Source: Flavobacterium ichthyis
GTDB taxonomy: Bacteria; Bacteroidota; Bacteroidia; Flavobacteriales; Flavobacteriaceae
NCBI RefSeq assembly: GCF_009915155.1
Contig: NZ_JAABLM010000017.1
Coordinates: forward strand, 1-45,129
Length of the DNA stretch: 45,129 nt
Reading direction: 5' to 3'
The notes under the pieces: generated by a model
Seen by the model: only the letters and a program-made list of their open reading frames with translations
The model's database searches: none
What the model was told of the DNA's origin: nothing
Part shown: positions 36,940-45,129 of the stretch, in pieces
How positions within the stretch are numbered: position 1 is the stretch's first letter
How the letters are laid out: every line of letters begins with the position of its first letter
Made by a program: the position numbers and the translations under genes

Positions 36940-37614
36940 TTACTTAATTTTAAATTTAATATAAGTTATGGCTTTATCTTTTTCTAAATACTGTTTTTCA
37001 TAAAAAGTTTGAATGCTGGTTACCACCTCCGGACTTCCTTCGTTATGGTAAACATTGTGATTGGCATACAACACCTCGTGACCTTCGCCATGTAGCAAAC
37101 CAAGCGTGTAACCATGCATAAATTCGCTATCTGTTTTCAGGTTCACAATCCCATCCGGTTTGAGAATTTTTTTATAAAGTTGTAAAAAATCCGAGTTTGT
37201 CATACGGTGTTTGGTACGCTTATATTTAATTTGCGGATCCGGAAAAGTAATCCAAATTTCGTCCACCTCTTTTTCGCCAAAAATATGGTTAATCAACTCA
37301 ATTTGCGTTCTCACAAAAGCCACATTGGTATAATTATTTTCCACAGCCGTTTTCGCACCACGCCAAAAACGCGCTCCTTTGATATCAATACCAATAAAAT
37401 TTTTGTCCGGAAAACGTTCGGCCAAACCTACCGAATATTCCCCTTTCCCACATCCTAATTCCACCACAATGGGTTGATTATTTTTAAAAAAATCTTTGTT
37501 CCAATTACCTTTCAACGCAAATTCATTTCCCACCACTTCTTCACGAGTTGGCTGAAAAACATTGTCAAAAGTGGCGTTTTCCTTAAAACGCTTGAGTTTA
37601 TTTTTACTTCCCAC
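36940..37614 (-). CDS. trmB: tRNA (guanine-N7-)-methyltransferase
   Basis: A 224-residue Rossmann methyltransferase that makes m7G46 in tRNA. The SAM-binding motif is VVELGCGKGEYSVGLA (49-64). It is followed by FIGIDIKGARFWRGA, the catalytic/tRNA-binding motif IWITFPDPQIKYKRTKHRMT, and the C-terminal TSIQTFYEKQYLEK segment. Start and length are those of the family. A -7-like TATATTTC lies upstream on the minus strand (weak). Confidence 0.97.
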   Translation of the reverse strand: MGSKNKLKRFKENATFDNVFQPTREEVVGNEFALKGNWNKDFFKNNQPIVVELGCGKGEYSVGLAERFPDKNFIGIDIKGARFWRGAKTAVENNYTNVAFVRTQIELINHIFGEKEVDEIWITFPDPQIKYKRTKHRMTNSDFLQLYKKILKPDGIVNLKTDSEFMHGYTLGLLHGEGHEVLYANHNVYHNEGSPEVVTSIQTFYEKQYLEKDKAITYIKFKIK

Positions 37615-37710
37615 GGCTAAATTTAAAATTTTGGTAAAATTAAGGAAATATATAGATTGAGAAATACTTTTATCTTTCGATCATGTTCTTTTAAATGAGG
37701 AGCGAAAGGT

Positions 37711-37805
37711 TCGGGCATTGCAGGCAAAGGCAATTCCCGCCTTCCCTCCAATCTTTTCCCACGCAAAAAGCGCGTGGTAAAAGGATTTCCGTTCCGTCGG
37801 GGCTA
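37711..37805 (-). repeat. Structured intergenic repeat, copy 3 (reverse orientation, different cap hairpin)
   Basis: On the minus strand it reads TAGCCCCGACGGAACGG, then AAATCCTTTT, a cap stem (37753-37764 with 37772-37783, 11 of 12 paired, arms CTTTTCCCACGC and GCGTGGTAAAAG), then AAAAGATTGG and GGCGGGAATTGCC. The ATCCTTTT..AAAAGAT frame around the cap matches copy 2, but the cap sequence differs. The rest of the 37615-37931 gap holds nothing I recognise. Confidence 0.65.
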
Positions 37806-37931
37806 TTGGAAAAAGTGGGTTTTGTATTTGGAGTCATCTGGAAAAAAATCCAAAACTTAACAAAAAAGCAATATTCTACGATTTAAAGAACCAGAATTGA
37901 TTACATTTAATTTTTAAAGCCATCCACCATT

Positions 37932-38996
37932 TTGAAAAACTTAAAAAAAAATATTTTAGTTGCACCGTTAAACTGGGGATTAGGTCACGCCACTCGTTGT
38001 ATCCCAATCATTCAAGCGCTTCAAGACAATGGTTTTAATCCCATCATTGCTTCCGATGGCGAAGCGTTGCGAATGCTTCAAAAAGAATTTCCAAACGTTC
38101 CAACCGAAGTTTTGCCTTCGTATAAAATTCAATACGCTAAAAAGGGTGTGTTTTTTAAATGGAAAATGATTGTGAATATGCCCAAAATGATTTTGGCAAC
38201 CATTCGAGAAAAAAAAACAACCACCAAACTCATCAAAAAACACGAACTTTCGGGTATTATTTCTGACAATCGCTTGGGTGTTTTTTCTAAAAAAATACCT
38301 TCGGTTTTTATCACACATCAACTGAATGTACTAACTGGAAATACTACGGCTTTTACGAGTTTGGTCCACCAAAAAATCATCAAAAAATTCACCGAATGCT
38401 GGATTCCAGATGTGGAAACCAAGCCTAATCTTTCGGGAAAATTAGGCCATTTGGACAAACCAGTTTTCAACGTTAAATATATTGGACCGTTGAGCCGTTT
38501 GCACAAAAAAAATCTGCAAATAAAGTACCAATTGATGGTTATACTTTCGGGTCCGGAACCTCAGCGAACCCTACTAGAGGAAAAATTACTTATCGAAATC
38601 CAGCGTTATCCTGGAAAAATTTTATTTGTGAAAGGAAAAATCGAATCCAAACAAATTTTTGAAATAAAAGATAATGTTACTTTTTACAACTATATGAATA
38701 CAGAACAGCTTGAAAACGCCTTCAATCAAAGCGAAATGGTGCTTTGTCGATCAGGTTACACAACTATCATGGATTTGGCACAGTTAGGTAAAAAAGCTTT
38801 TTTTATCCCCACTCCGGGACAATATGAACAAGTATATTTGGCAAAAAAATTAAAGCGCGAATTGTTAGTTCCTTATGCTAAGCAAAATAATTTTAAGATT
38901 GAAAATTTAGAAGAAGTGGCGCTTTACAAGGGTTTAAAAAACTTGAGTTGCGTCATTACCTGGAATAAATTATTTGGTCTTTTCCAAGGTAAATGA
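37932..38996 (+). CDS. MurG-like glycosyltransferase (GT28-type fold)
   Basis: A 354-residue protein. The N-terminal segment NILVAPLNWGLGHATRCIPI is the usual start of GT28/UDP-glycosyltransferase-like enzymes. The C-terminal half has VILSGPEPQR and MVLCRSGYTTIMDLAQLGKKAFFIPTPGQYEQ, the donor-binding region of MurG-like proteins. No ATG is available near the start: the frame opens after a stop at 37908 and TTG at 37932 is the best start. The genuine MurG is expected elsewhere; this is a smaller relative of unknown acceptor. The end overlaps the convergent phoR-like gene by 27 bp. Confidence 0.85.
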   Translation: MKNLKKNILVAPLNWGLGHATRCIPIIQALQDNGFNPIIASDGEALRMLQKEFPNVPTEVLPSYKIQYAKKGVFFKWKMIVNMPKMILATIREKKTTTKLIKKHELSGIISDNRLGVFSKKIPSVFITHQLNVLTGNTTAFTSLVHQKIIKKFTECWIPDVETKPNLSGKLGHLDKPVFNVKYIGPLSRLHKKNLQIKYQLMVILSGPEPQRTLLEEKLLIEIQRYPGKILFVKGKIESKQIFEIKDNVTFYNYMNTEQLENAFNQSEMVLCRSGYTTIMDLAQLGKKAFFIPTPGQYEQVYLAKKLKRELLVPYAKQNNFKIENLEEVALYKGLKNLSCVITWNKLFGLFQGK

Positions 38997-40013
38997 AAAC
39001 TCCGAACCTTTTCCGGGGTTACTTTCCACATAAATTTTTTCATCGTGGGCTTCGATAATATGCTTTACGATTGACAAGCCTAAACCGGAACCGCCTTCAT
39101 CTCGAGAGCCGCTTTTGTTTACGCGGTAAAATCTTTCGAACAAACGTGGAATGTGTTGTTTTTCGATTCCGCCACCGTTGTCCATGATGCGAACGATAAT
39201 TTTGTTGTTAACCAGATCTTCCACGCTAATTTCAGTGGTTCCGTCTTCTTTTCCGTACTTGATGGAATTCATGACCAGGTTAGTCACCACCTGCTGAATT
39301 TTTTCCTTATCGCCATATACAAAAACGGGTTTCACGTATTTTTGATCGAACATGAGCATGATATTTTTTTCAGAAGCTTTCATTTCGAGTAAATCGAAAA
39401 CATTTTGAATTACTTCTAAAATATCAAAACGGCTGTTAACCAAATGCAGTTCTCCAGCTTCTAACTTGGTAATCATATCTAAATCCTGAACGATGACGAT
39501 GAGCCTTTCCACACCTTTTTCGGCGCGTTCTAAATATTTTTTGCGGATGGTTTTGTCTTTCATTCCGCCATCTAACAAGGTTGAAAGATAACCTTGAACG
39601 GTAAAAAGTGGCGTTTTCAATTCATGTGAAACATTGCCAATAAATTCACGACGGTATTCTTCACGGACTTTTAAAGTTTCGATTTCGAGTTTTTTATCGG
39701 TGGCAAATTTTTTCACCTGTTTGGTCAACGTTGCCATATCCGTTGTGATGGGTTGTGACCTAAAGTTGGTTGATTCTAGTAGGGAAACATCGTCATAGAT
39801 TTTTTTCACCCTTCGATAAATAAATCTTTCCACGCGGTATTGCAGTACGAAGAACGAAAAAATTAAAATGGTAAATCCAAAAGCAAGACAGAATTGCCAA
39901 GAGAACTCAAAAAAAAATGTCGTTAAGATTGCCGCCATTCCAGTTGCGAAAAGCGTAATGTATAACGACGATTTCACCGCAAAGCGGTATGTTTTTTTGA
40001 AGTTGATAGCCAT
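38970..40013 (-). CDS. PhoR-like sensor histidine kinase
   Basis: A 347-residue protein: two membrane helices (about 12-34 and 39-58) with almost no periplasmic loop, a short linker, then the dimerisation domain with phospho-acceptor His in FIGNVSHELKTPLFTVQGYL (about residue 128), and the HATPase domain with N-box VVTNLVMNSIKYG, G1 DNGGGIE, F-box FERFYRV and G2 GSGLGLSIVK. The PhoR type lacks a large sensor domain in Bacteroidota. It starts directly after the phoB-like stop, so the two are one operon. Confidence 0.93.
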   Translation of the reverse strand: MAINFKKTYRFAVKSSLYITLFATGMAAILTTFFFEFSWQFCLAFGFTILIFSFFVLQYRVERFIYRRVKKIYDDVSLLESTNFRSQPITTDMATLTKQVKKFATDKKLEIETLKVREEYRREFIGNVSHELKTPLFTVQGYLSTLLDGGMKDKTIRKKYLERAEKGVERLIVIVQDLDMITKLEAGELHLVNSRFDILEVIQNVFDLLEMKASEKNIMLMFDQKYVKPVFVYGDKEKIQQVVTNLVMNSIKYGKEDGTTEISVEDLVNNKIIVRIMDNGGGIEKQHIPRLFERFYRVNKSGSRDEGGSGLGLSIVKHIIEAHDEKIYVESNPGKGSEFSFTLEKTK

Positions 40014-40697
40014 TTATACTTCTAATTTGTAGCCAACTCCTTTGATGGTTTTGAATAAATCTTCACCAATTTTTTCGCGTAATTTTCGGATGTGAACATC
40101 AATGGTTCTTCCGCCAACAATTACTTCGTTGCCCCAAACTTTGTCCAAAATTTCTTCTCTTTTAAAAACTTTTCCAGGTTTAGACGCTAAAAGGTAAAAA
40201 AGTTCAAATTCTTTTCTGGGCAAAATAATTTCGTTGCCGTCTTGAATAATTTTATATTCTTCGCGGTTAATTTCAATTCCACCTACGTTTAAAGTTTCGG
40301 AATTTTGCTCTTCTTTTTTCAACCTGCGAAGTAATGCCTTGACTTTGCTTACCAATAATTTTGGCTTGATTGGTTTGGCAATATAATCATCAGCGCCAGC
40401 GTCAAAACCAGCTACTTGAGAATAATCTTCGTTTCTGGCGGTTAAAAAAGTGATAATTACATTATTTAATTCGGGCATTTTTCTGATGTTTTCGCAAGCT
40501 TCCATGCCATCCATTTCTGGCATCATCACATCCATTATTATAAGATGAGGCAGTTCTTTTTTTGCTTTAGCAATAGCTTCTTTGCCATTGTTTGCTGTAA
40601 TGATTTGGTAACCTTCTTGCGAAAGATTATAGCCTACGATTTCTATGATGTCCGGCTCATCATCTACCAGTAAAATTTTAATGTCTTTCTTTTTCAT
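40014..40697 (-). CDS. PhoB-like OmpR-family response regulator
   Basis: A 227-residue protein. The receiver domain (about 6-118) has DDE at 12-14, phospho-acceptor Asp56 (LIIMDVMMPEMDG), Thr (TFLTARNED) and Lys (YIAKPIKPK). The winged helix at the C-terminus (about 130-225) has RKEFELFYLLASKPGKVFKREEILDKVWG and TIDVHIRKLREKIG. The strong PhoB resemblance and the PhoR-like partner suggest response to phosphate limitation. It is divergent from a TonB receptor gene 185 bp away, which is a plausible regulon member. The upstream minus-strand words TACATTTA and TATATTTA are one-mismatch -7 elements. Confidence 0.93.
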   Translation of the reverse strand: MKKKDIKILLVDDEPDIIEIVGYNLSQEGYQIITANNGKEAIAKAKKELPHLIIMDVMMPEMDGMEACENIRKMPELNNVIITFLTARNEDYSQVAGFDAGADDYIAKPIKPKLLVSKVKALLRRLKKEEQNSETLNVGGIEINREEYKIIQDGNEIILPRKEFELFYLLASKPGKVFKREEILDKVWGNEVIVGGRTIDVHIRKLREKIGEDLFKTIKGVGYKLEV

Positions 40698-40882
40698 GAT
40701 TTGAGGAATTAGTCGGTTTCCGGTTGTAAATGTAAATATAAAACAAAAGGTTTTAACTCTGTTAACCGTAATTTAATATCATAACAATTTATTAAAGAAA
40801 GTGAAACTTAAAGGTAACTCGTGGCTAACACCACCTTTACATTTCGGCTGTTTATTTGCACCAAATTTAAAAGAACAACATA

Positions 40883-43621
40883 ATGAAAATTAAATTATTA
40901 ATCGTTGCTTTGCTGTTTTGTATAGCCGGATTTGCCCAAAAAGCTACAGTTTCGGGACTAATTACCGATAAAGACCTCAACAACGAAACCCTCCCCTTTG
41001 CCACCATTACTATTAAAGGAACTACCACTTCGGTACAAACAGATTTAGATGGAAAATACGAGCTTGAAATTACTCCCGGGAATTTTACGCTCGTTTTTTC
41101 TTTTTTGGGATATGAATCAGAAGAAGAAAAAATTACGATTACGGCCGGACAAAATTTAGTTATAAATAAAAGTTTAGGTTCTGGAAGTGTTACTGTAGAA
41201 GAAGTGGTGATTGAATCGATTCAAAGTCGTCAAAAAGAAACGGCTTTATTGATGGAACAACAAAAATCTATTGAAATCAAGCAAAATATTGGTGCACAAG
41301 AATTGTCGAGAAAGGGAATTGGTGATGTGGCTACGGCTGTTGCCAAAACTTCAGGCGTTTCTAAACAAGAAGGAAGTAACAATGTTTACGTTCGTGGATT
41401 GGGCGACCGATATAATTCGACTTCAATGAACGGTTTGCCAATTCCATCAAACGATCCGCAAAATAAAAATGTGGCTTTAGATCTATTTACCACTGATATT
41501 GTAGAATATATTTCGATTGACAAAGTATATTCTCCAAGACTTTTTGGTGATTTTGCTGGCGGAAATGTAGATATTGTTTCTAAAGATTACCGTGGAAACG
41601 GCATGTTAGAAATTTCAATTGGATCAAGAGCCAACTCTAATGCTTTAGCAAAAGCTGGTGATTTTTATTTACAACAAGGTCCTAACAAAACCGGATTTGT
41701 GTCGTACGGAGTTCCTGCCAATCCTTTAACCGCTTATACTTTTGAAAACAGCTTAAATCCTGTAAAAGAAAAACCTTTTGGCGGAAACATTGGTTTAAAA
41801 GCCGGAAAAACTTTTGACATTGGCGAAGACGGAAGATTGAGTCTTTTTGCCACGGCAGGATTTGATTCGGGTTACGAATACCGTGATGGAATTGGTAGAA
41901 CTGTAAATGCTCAGGGTGCTCCAATGAAAGATTTTGAGCAAGCCCAATATTCTTACAAAACCAATGCTACGGGAATGTTTAATGCCAATTACAGAATTAA
42001 TAATGCCCATAAAATTGGTTACAACTTTTTATTTGTAAATTCTTCTGATCAAAGTCGTGAAACTTATTTTGGTTTCGACCGTGATTTTGAAAATGATGAT
42101 GCTAATCTTTTTGTGCAACGTGGCACTTTCATTCAAAACACCTTGATGATCAACCAACTTTTGGGTAACCATAAATTAACTGACAAAATTGAAGCAGACT
42201 GGGGTGTTTCATATAATAAAGTAGAAGGCGATATGCCAGATCGTGTACAAAATAAATCATTTAGAAATAATATTTCGGGCGAAAGTATTTTGGCACAAAG
42301 AACACCAACTGATAATCAGAGATATTTTCAAAATTTAGTGGAAGATGAAATTGCAGCCAATTTAATTTTGAGCTACAAATTGCCACAAAATGCAATGGGA
42401 AATTCGCGTGGAAAAATAAGTTTAGGTTATAATGGAAGATTCAAAAAAAGAGATTTCGAAGCCATTCAGTTTAACTTCAATTTGAGTCAAACAGCTCAAA
42501 ACACGCCCGTAAATCCAAATAATTTAGACGCGTTTTTTAACCAACAAAATTTCAGTTCTGGATTATTTACCACCAGTTCTTTTGCAGGAATGACGCCGCA
42601 AACTTATGACGGAGAACAAAACATTCACGCTGGATTTGGAACTTTGGAATATAAAATTTCGGAAAAATTATCAACTGTCGTGGGCTTGCGTTTTGAAAAA
42701 GTAGAACAAATTGTAAACTGGAGAACACAACTTGATGCTGGTGGCGGAACAAATAGCTTTGACAGAAATGAATTTTTGCCAAGTTTAATTATGAAATACG
42801 AATTAAACGACACTCAAAATTTACGTTTTGCAGCCAGTAAAACCTACACTTTGCCACAGTTTAAAGAGAGAGCTTTGTTTATTTACGAAGATGTATTGGA
42901 AACTAAAATTGGAAATCCTGATTTGTATCCTTCGCAAGACTACAACGTAGATATCAAGTGGGAAATGTTCCCGAAAAAAGATGAAATTTTCTCGGCAACT
43001 ATTTTTGGAAAATTAATCATGGATCCCATAAACGAAGTGAACTTGGCATCGTCTACTAACGATATTTCATGGGTAAACATTGGTGATCAAGGGTATGTAT
43101 TTGGAGCAGAAGTTGAAGCCAGAAAAAATATTTTTGACTTAGATGGAGATTTAACGAACCGACTTTCTTTCGGGATTAATGCTTCGGTAATGAAAACGCA
43201 TCAAGACATCGACCCTGAAAAAATTAGAACTGAAACTAACGGAAGATTAAACATCAACCCAACAGATAATACATCGAGTTTTACAGGTGCTTCTGACCTT
43301 GTTTTTAATGCTGATTTGACTTACGCAAAAGATTTTTCTAACGACAGAAATATCATGACGACTTTGGCCTACACCTACAATTCTGATAAGTTATACGCTT
43401 TGGGAATTGAACAAAAAGGAAACTTGGTGGACAAAGCCATTGGTTCATTAGACTTAATTGTAAAAACGAAATTGAGCGAAAACTTCGGGATTGATTTGGG
43501 TGCCAGAAATTTATTAAACCCTACTTTCAAAAGAGTTCAGGAAAATGCCGATGCTGACATTCCCGTATTGACCTACAAACGGGGGGTTTCATTTGCTATT
43601 GGAGTGAATTATCAGTTTTAA
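40883..43621 (+). CDS. TonB-dependent outer-membrane receptor with carboxypeptidase-like N-terminal domain
   Basis: A 912-residue protein: signal peptide (MKIKLLIVALLFCIAGFAQ), CarboxypepD_reg-like domain (about 21-112; VSGLITDKDLNNETLPFATI), plug (about 125-240; VYVRGLGDRYNSTSMNGLPI, FGDFAGGNVDIVSK) and a large barrel ending in aromatic ISFAIGVNYQF-like residues (GVSFAIGVNYQF). There is no long SusD partner, but a surface-type lipoprotein follows. The ligand is unknown; PhoB/PhoR divergent to it suggests a phosphate-related substrate. A -7-like TTTATTTG lies at 40851-40858, about 25 bp before the ATG. Confidence 0.93.
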   Translation: MKIKLLIVALLFCIAGFAQKATVSGLITDKDLNNETLPFATITIKGTTTSVQTDLDGKYELEITPGNFTLVFSFLGYESEEEKITITAGQNLVINKSLGSGSVTVEEVVIESIQSRQKETALLMEQQKSIEIKQNIGAQELSRKGIGDVATAVAKTSGVSKQEGSNNVYVRGLGDRYNSTSMNGLPIPSNDPQNKNVALDLFTTDIVEYISIDKVYSPRLFGDFAGGNVDIVSKDYRGNGMLEISIGSRANSNALAKAGDFYLQQGPNKTGFVSYGVPANPLTAYTFENSLNPVKEKPFGGNIGLKAGKTFDIGEDGRLSLFATAGFDSGYEYRDGIGRTVNAQGAPMKDFEQAQYSYKTNATGMFNANYRINNAHKIGYNFLFVNSSDQSRETYFGFDRDFENDDANLFVQRGTFIQNTLMINQLLGNHKLTDKIEADWGVSYNKVEGDMPDRVQNKSFRNNISGESILAQRTPTDNQRYFQNLVEDEIAANLILSYKLPQNAMGNSRGKISLGYNGRFKKRDFEAIQFNFNLSQTAQNTPVNPNNLDAFFNQQNFSSGLFTTSSFAGMTPQTYDGEQNIHAGFGTLEYKISEKLSTVVGLRFEKVEQIVNWRTQLDAGGGTNSFDRNEFLPSLIMKYELNDTQNLRFAASKTYTLPQFKERALFIYEDVLETKIGNPDLYPSQDYNVDIKWEMFPKKDEIFSATIFGKLIMDPINEVNLASSTNDISWVNIGDQGYVFGAEVEARKNIFDLDGDLTNRLSFGINASVMKTHQDIDPEKIRTETNGRLNINPTDNTSSFTGASDLVFNADLTYAKDFSNDRNIMTTLAYTYNSDKLYALGIEQKGNLVDKAIGSLDLIVKTKLSENFGIDLGARNLLNPTFKRVQENADADIPVLTYKRGVSFAIGVNYQF

Positions 43622-43762
43622 TTCAACATTAATTTAATGCAAATGACTTATCGTTAAATTAACAATCAACTAAAAAACTAATAACAAACTCATTACACCC
43701 GCTTAACTTTTATTTCCGCCATTGTTCTCACTTTTGTCAAAACATAACTAATTAATTAAATA

Positions 43763-44965
43763 ATGAAAAAAACAGTTTCAAAAATTTTCGGTTTAGCAGT
43801 TTTATCGCTTGCTACTTTAACAACATCTTGCTCAAGCGATGACAGCAATAACAATAATGGAGGAGATTCTACATTTGTGGTAGATAGAAATAATCTTACA
43901 GGAACTATTAACGATGGAGAAGTTATTCTCGAATCAGGAACTTATAAATTAACTGGAAAATTAATCGTAGGTAACAACGCTACATTAATTATCCGTCCAG
44001 GAGTTAAAATCGAAGCCACCCAATTGCAACCTAACCAGTTTGAAGAAGTTCGATACATCGCTGTTGCTCAAGGTGGAAAAATCGACGTTCAAGGTACGGC
44101 TACAAACCCAGTTGTAATGACTGCTGAAGAGGAACGTCCGTCAGCTTGGGGAGGTTTAGTAATTTGCGGAAGGGCTCCAATTAACAAAGGCGCAACAGCT
44201 TCGGCAGAAGTTTCTGACTTAACTTACGGTGGTACGGATGTCATGGATAATTCAGGTTCAATTAGATATTTAAGAATCGAATATTCTGGTTATTCTTACA
44301 ATTCTGACAAAGAATTTAACGGTGTTTCATTTTTTGGTGTAGGTAAAGGTACTAAAGTCGAATATGTTCAAGTTTACGAGGGATCTGATGATGGTTTCGA
44401 ATGGTTTGGTGGAACTGTTGACGCTAAATATTTAGTGGTTACCAACAAAAATGCTACTAACGTAGGTGATGATTTATTTGACTGGACTGAAGGCTGGAAT
44501 GGTAACGGTGAAAACTGGTATGGCGTAAGAACAAACGCTGGAAACAGAGGAATTGAAGCAGACAACAATTCTAACAATCACTTGGCTTCTCCAATTTCAT
44601 TCCCAATAATTAAAAACCTTACTTTGGTAGGAATGGGTTCAGGATCTGATACTAGTGCAGAATCTCAAGCGATGAAATTAAGAGTGGGTACCAAAGGAAA
44701 ATTTGACAACGTAGTATTAAAAGGATTCAAAACCGGATTTGATGTACAACACAATGAAACATTATCATATGTTGGAGTTGATTTATTAGCAACAAAAGTT
44801 AGATTTGAGGATGTAACCACAAAATCTAAAGGTACAGATAGTACTACGCCAGTTGCAAACACGGTTGATGTATCTGGAGTTTACACAGAAGACAATACCG
44901 CAACTGGAGCGGGAAACGGCTCTGGAGTGCCTACTTGGGCTGCAGGATGGACAGTAAATCCATAA
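43763..44965 (+). CDS. Lipoprotein with beta-helix-like repeats, partner of the TonB receptor
   Basis: A 400-residue lipoprotein: lipobox Cys23 (LATLTTSC), then SSDDSNNNNGG, the flexible stretch of Bacteroidota surface lipoproteins. The mature part has short repeated strands typical of a right-handed beta-helix (GKLIVGNNATLIIRPGVKIE; GGLVICGRAPINKG; IRYLRIEYSG; VEYVQVYEGSDDGFEWFGG; AKYLVVTNKN). The motif GSDDGFEWFGG with two acidic residues is striking and may bind calcium or ligand. It follows the receptor after 141 bp, same strand, and is probably its surface partner, much as SusD is for SusC, although it is not a SusD homologue. Confidence 0.85.
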   Translation: MKKTVSKIFGLAVLSLATLTTSCSSDDSNNNNGGDSTFVVDRNNLTGTINDGEVILESGTYKLTGKLIVGNNATLIIRPGVKIEATQLQPNQFEEVRYIAVAQGGKIDVQGTATNPVVMTAEEERPSAWGGLVICGRAPINKGATASAEVSDLTYGGTDVMDNSGSIRYLRIEYSGYSYNSDKEFNGVSFFGVGKGTKVEYVQVYEGSDDGFEWFGGTVDAKYLVVTNKNATNVGDDLFDWTEGWNGNGENWYGVRTNAGNRGIEADNNSNNHLASPISFPIIKNLTLVGMGSGSDTSAESQAMKLRVGTKGKFDNVVLKGFKTGFDVQHNETLSYVGVDLLATKVRFEDVTTKSKGTDSTTPVANTVDVSGVYTEDNTATGAGNGSGVPTWAAGWTVNP

Positions 44966-45007
44966 TAACCTATAAAAGCCAAATAAAAATGCCTTCGATT
45001 AATGAAC

Positions 45008-45045
45008 ATGCCCCAAAAAGTTAGACACTATTTGGGGCATTTTTT
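45008..45045 (+). terminator. Hairpin at the IS left end, terminator-like
   Basis: ATGCCCCAAA (45008-45017) pairs perfectly with TTTGGGGCAT (45031-45040), followed by five T. It would stop transcripts from the upstream lipoprotein gene before they enter the transposase gene. Confidence 0.7.
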
Positions 45046-45129
45046 ATGGAAAGAAAAGTTAAGTATGATTACGCATTTAAATTAGAATGTGTTAAGTTAG
45101 TTTTAGAGAAACATTATTCTGTTTTGTAT
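45046..45129 (+). CDS. IS3-family transposase OrfA, N-terminal fragment
   Basis: Twenty-eight codons are visible, from the ATG at 45046 to the edge. MERKVKYDYAFKLECVKL is the start of the Tnp-1-type helix-turn-helix of IS3 OrfA proteins, which bind the element ends. The frame is open to the edge. The rest of OrfA, the programmed frameshift and OrfB are expected to follow. Confidence 0.85.
   Translation, partial: MERKVKYDYAFKLECVKLVLEKHYSVLY

Larger units (their letters stand above)
45003..45129 (+). mobile_element. Left end of an IS3-family insertion sequence (cut by the window edge)
   Basis: The terminal inverted repeat begins TGAACATGCCCCAAAAAGTT and continues AGACA, a form common in IS3/IS150-type elements of Bacteroidota. 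The first codons of OrfA follow. The right end and OrfB are outside the window. Confidence 0.8.

Noticed and set aside
37695..37886. Short frame across structured repeat copy 3
   Set aside because: Its residues come from the repeat; no start signal or family match.
40741..40790. TTAAC words before the TonB receptor considered as a Pho box
   Set aside because: Spacing is 9 bp and then irregular; it does not fit an 11-bp direct-repeat Pho box.

Overview
The window looks like chromosomal DNA of a flavobacterium (Bacteroidota, Flavobacterium or a close relative). The evidence is low GC content, several upstream regions carrying the Bacteroidota -7 element TAnnTTTG, lipoproteins whose lipobox Cys is followed by Ser/Asp-rich stretches, CarboxypepD_reg-type TonB receptors, ~800-residue duplicated ABC permeases, and intergenic structured repeats of a type I associate with Flavobacterium genomes. 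No rRNA, tRNA or CRISPR array was seen.

Layout. 1-6402 (minus): a giant secreted multidomain surface protein, cut by the left edge, preceded by a small exported protein whose stop overlaps its start region. 7000-9019 (plus): two tandem 330-residue paralogues with a membrane N-terminus and an AraC-type DNA-binding C-terminus, divergent from the surface protein. 9092-10662: mscL and asd, each followed by a clear terminator. 10899-15391: a compact locus with a TonB-dependent receptor between two short His-rich CxxC membrane proteins, followed by two His-rich DUF4625-like lipoproteins; I read it as a metal-acquisition or metal-handling locus. 15459-17591: a lipoprotein prolyl oligopeptidase. 17702-20310: a MITE-like element, a 5'-truncated Rhs gene with a variable C-terminus, an overlapping small lipoprotein (candidate immunity protein), and GC-rich palindromic repeats. 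20383-23548 (minus): an Fe-S/redox group (Mrp, Nfu, ferredoxin-NADP reductase, 2Fe-2S ferredoxin) interrupted by a structured repeat. 23684-33157 (minus): a seven-gene MacAB/TolC-like export operon (membrane fusion protein, small secreted protein, ATPase, permease, DUF2807 protein, second permease, outer-membrane factor). 33301-35975 (plus): a sigma-54-type response regulator and its histidine kinase, divergent from the export operon. 35964-37614 (minus): trmB, a LysE-family transporter and an alkyltransferase-like protein. 37932-38996: a MurG-like glycosyltransferase. 38970-40697 (minus): a PhoR/PhoB-like pair. 40883-44965: a TonB receptor plus a repeat-rich lipoprotein. 45003-45129: the left end of an IS3-family element.

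How parts work together. The best regulatory reading is at 33181-33300: two 16-bp dyads exactly 21 bp apart, plus a near-consensus -24 sigma-54 element before the export operon, next to an NtrC-type activator. Together they suggest envelope-stress or substrate-responsive, sigma-54-dependent induction of the exporter. The less described systems are the receptor/CxxC/DUF4625 locus, the orphan Rhs C-terminus with its lipoprotein partner, and the structured intergenic repeat family with exchangeable cap hairpins.
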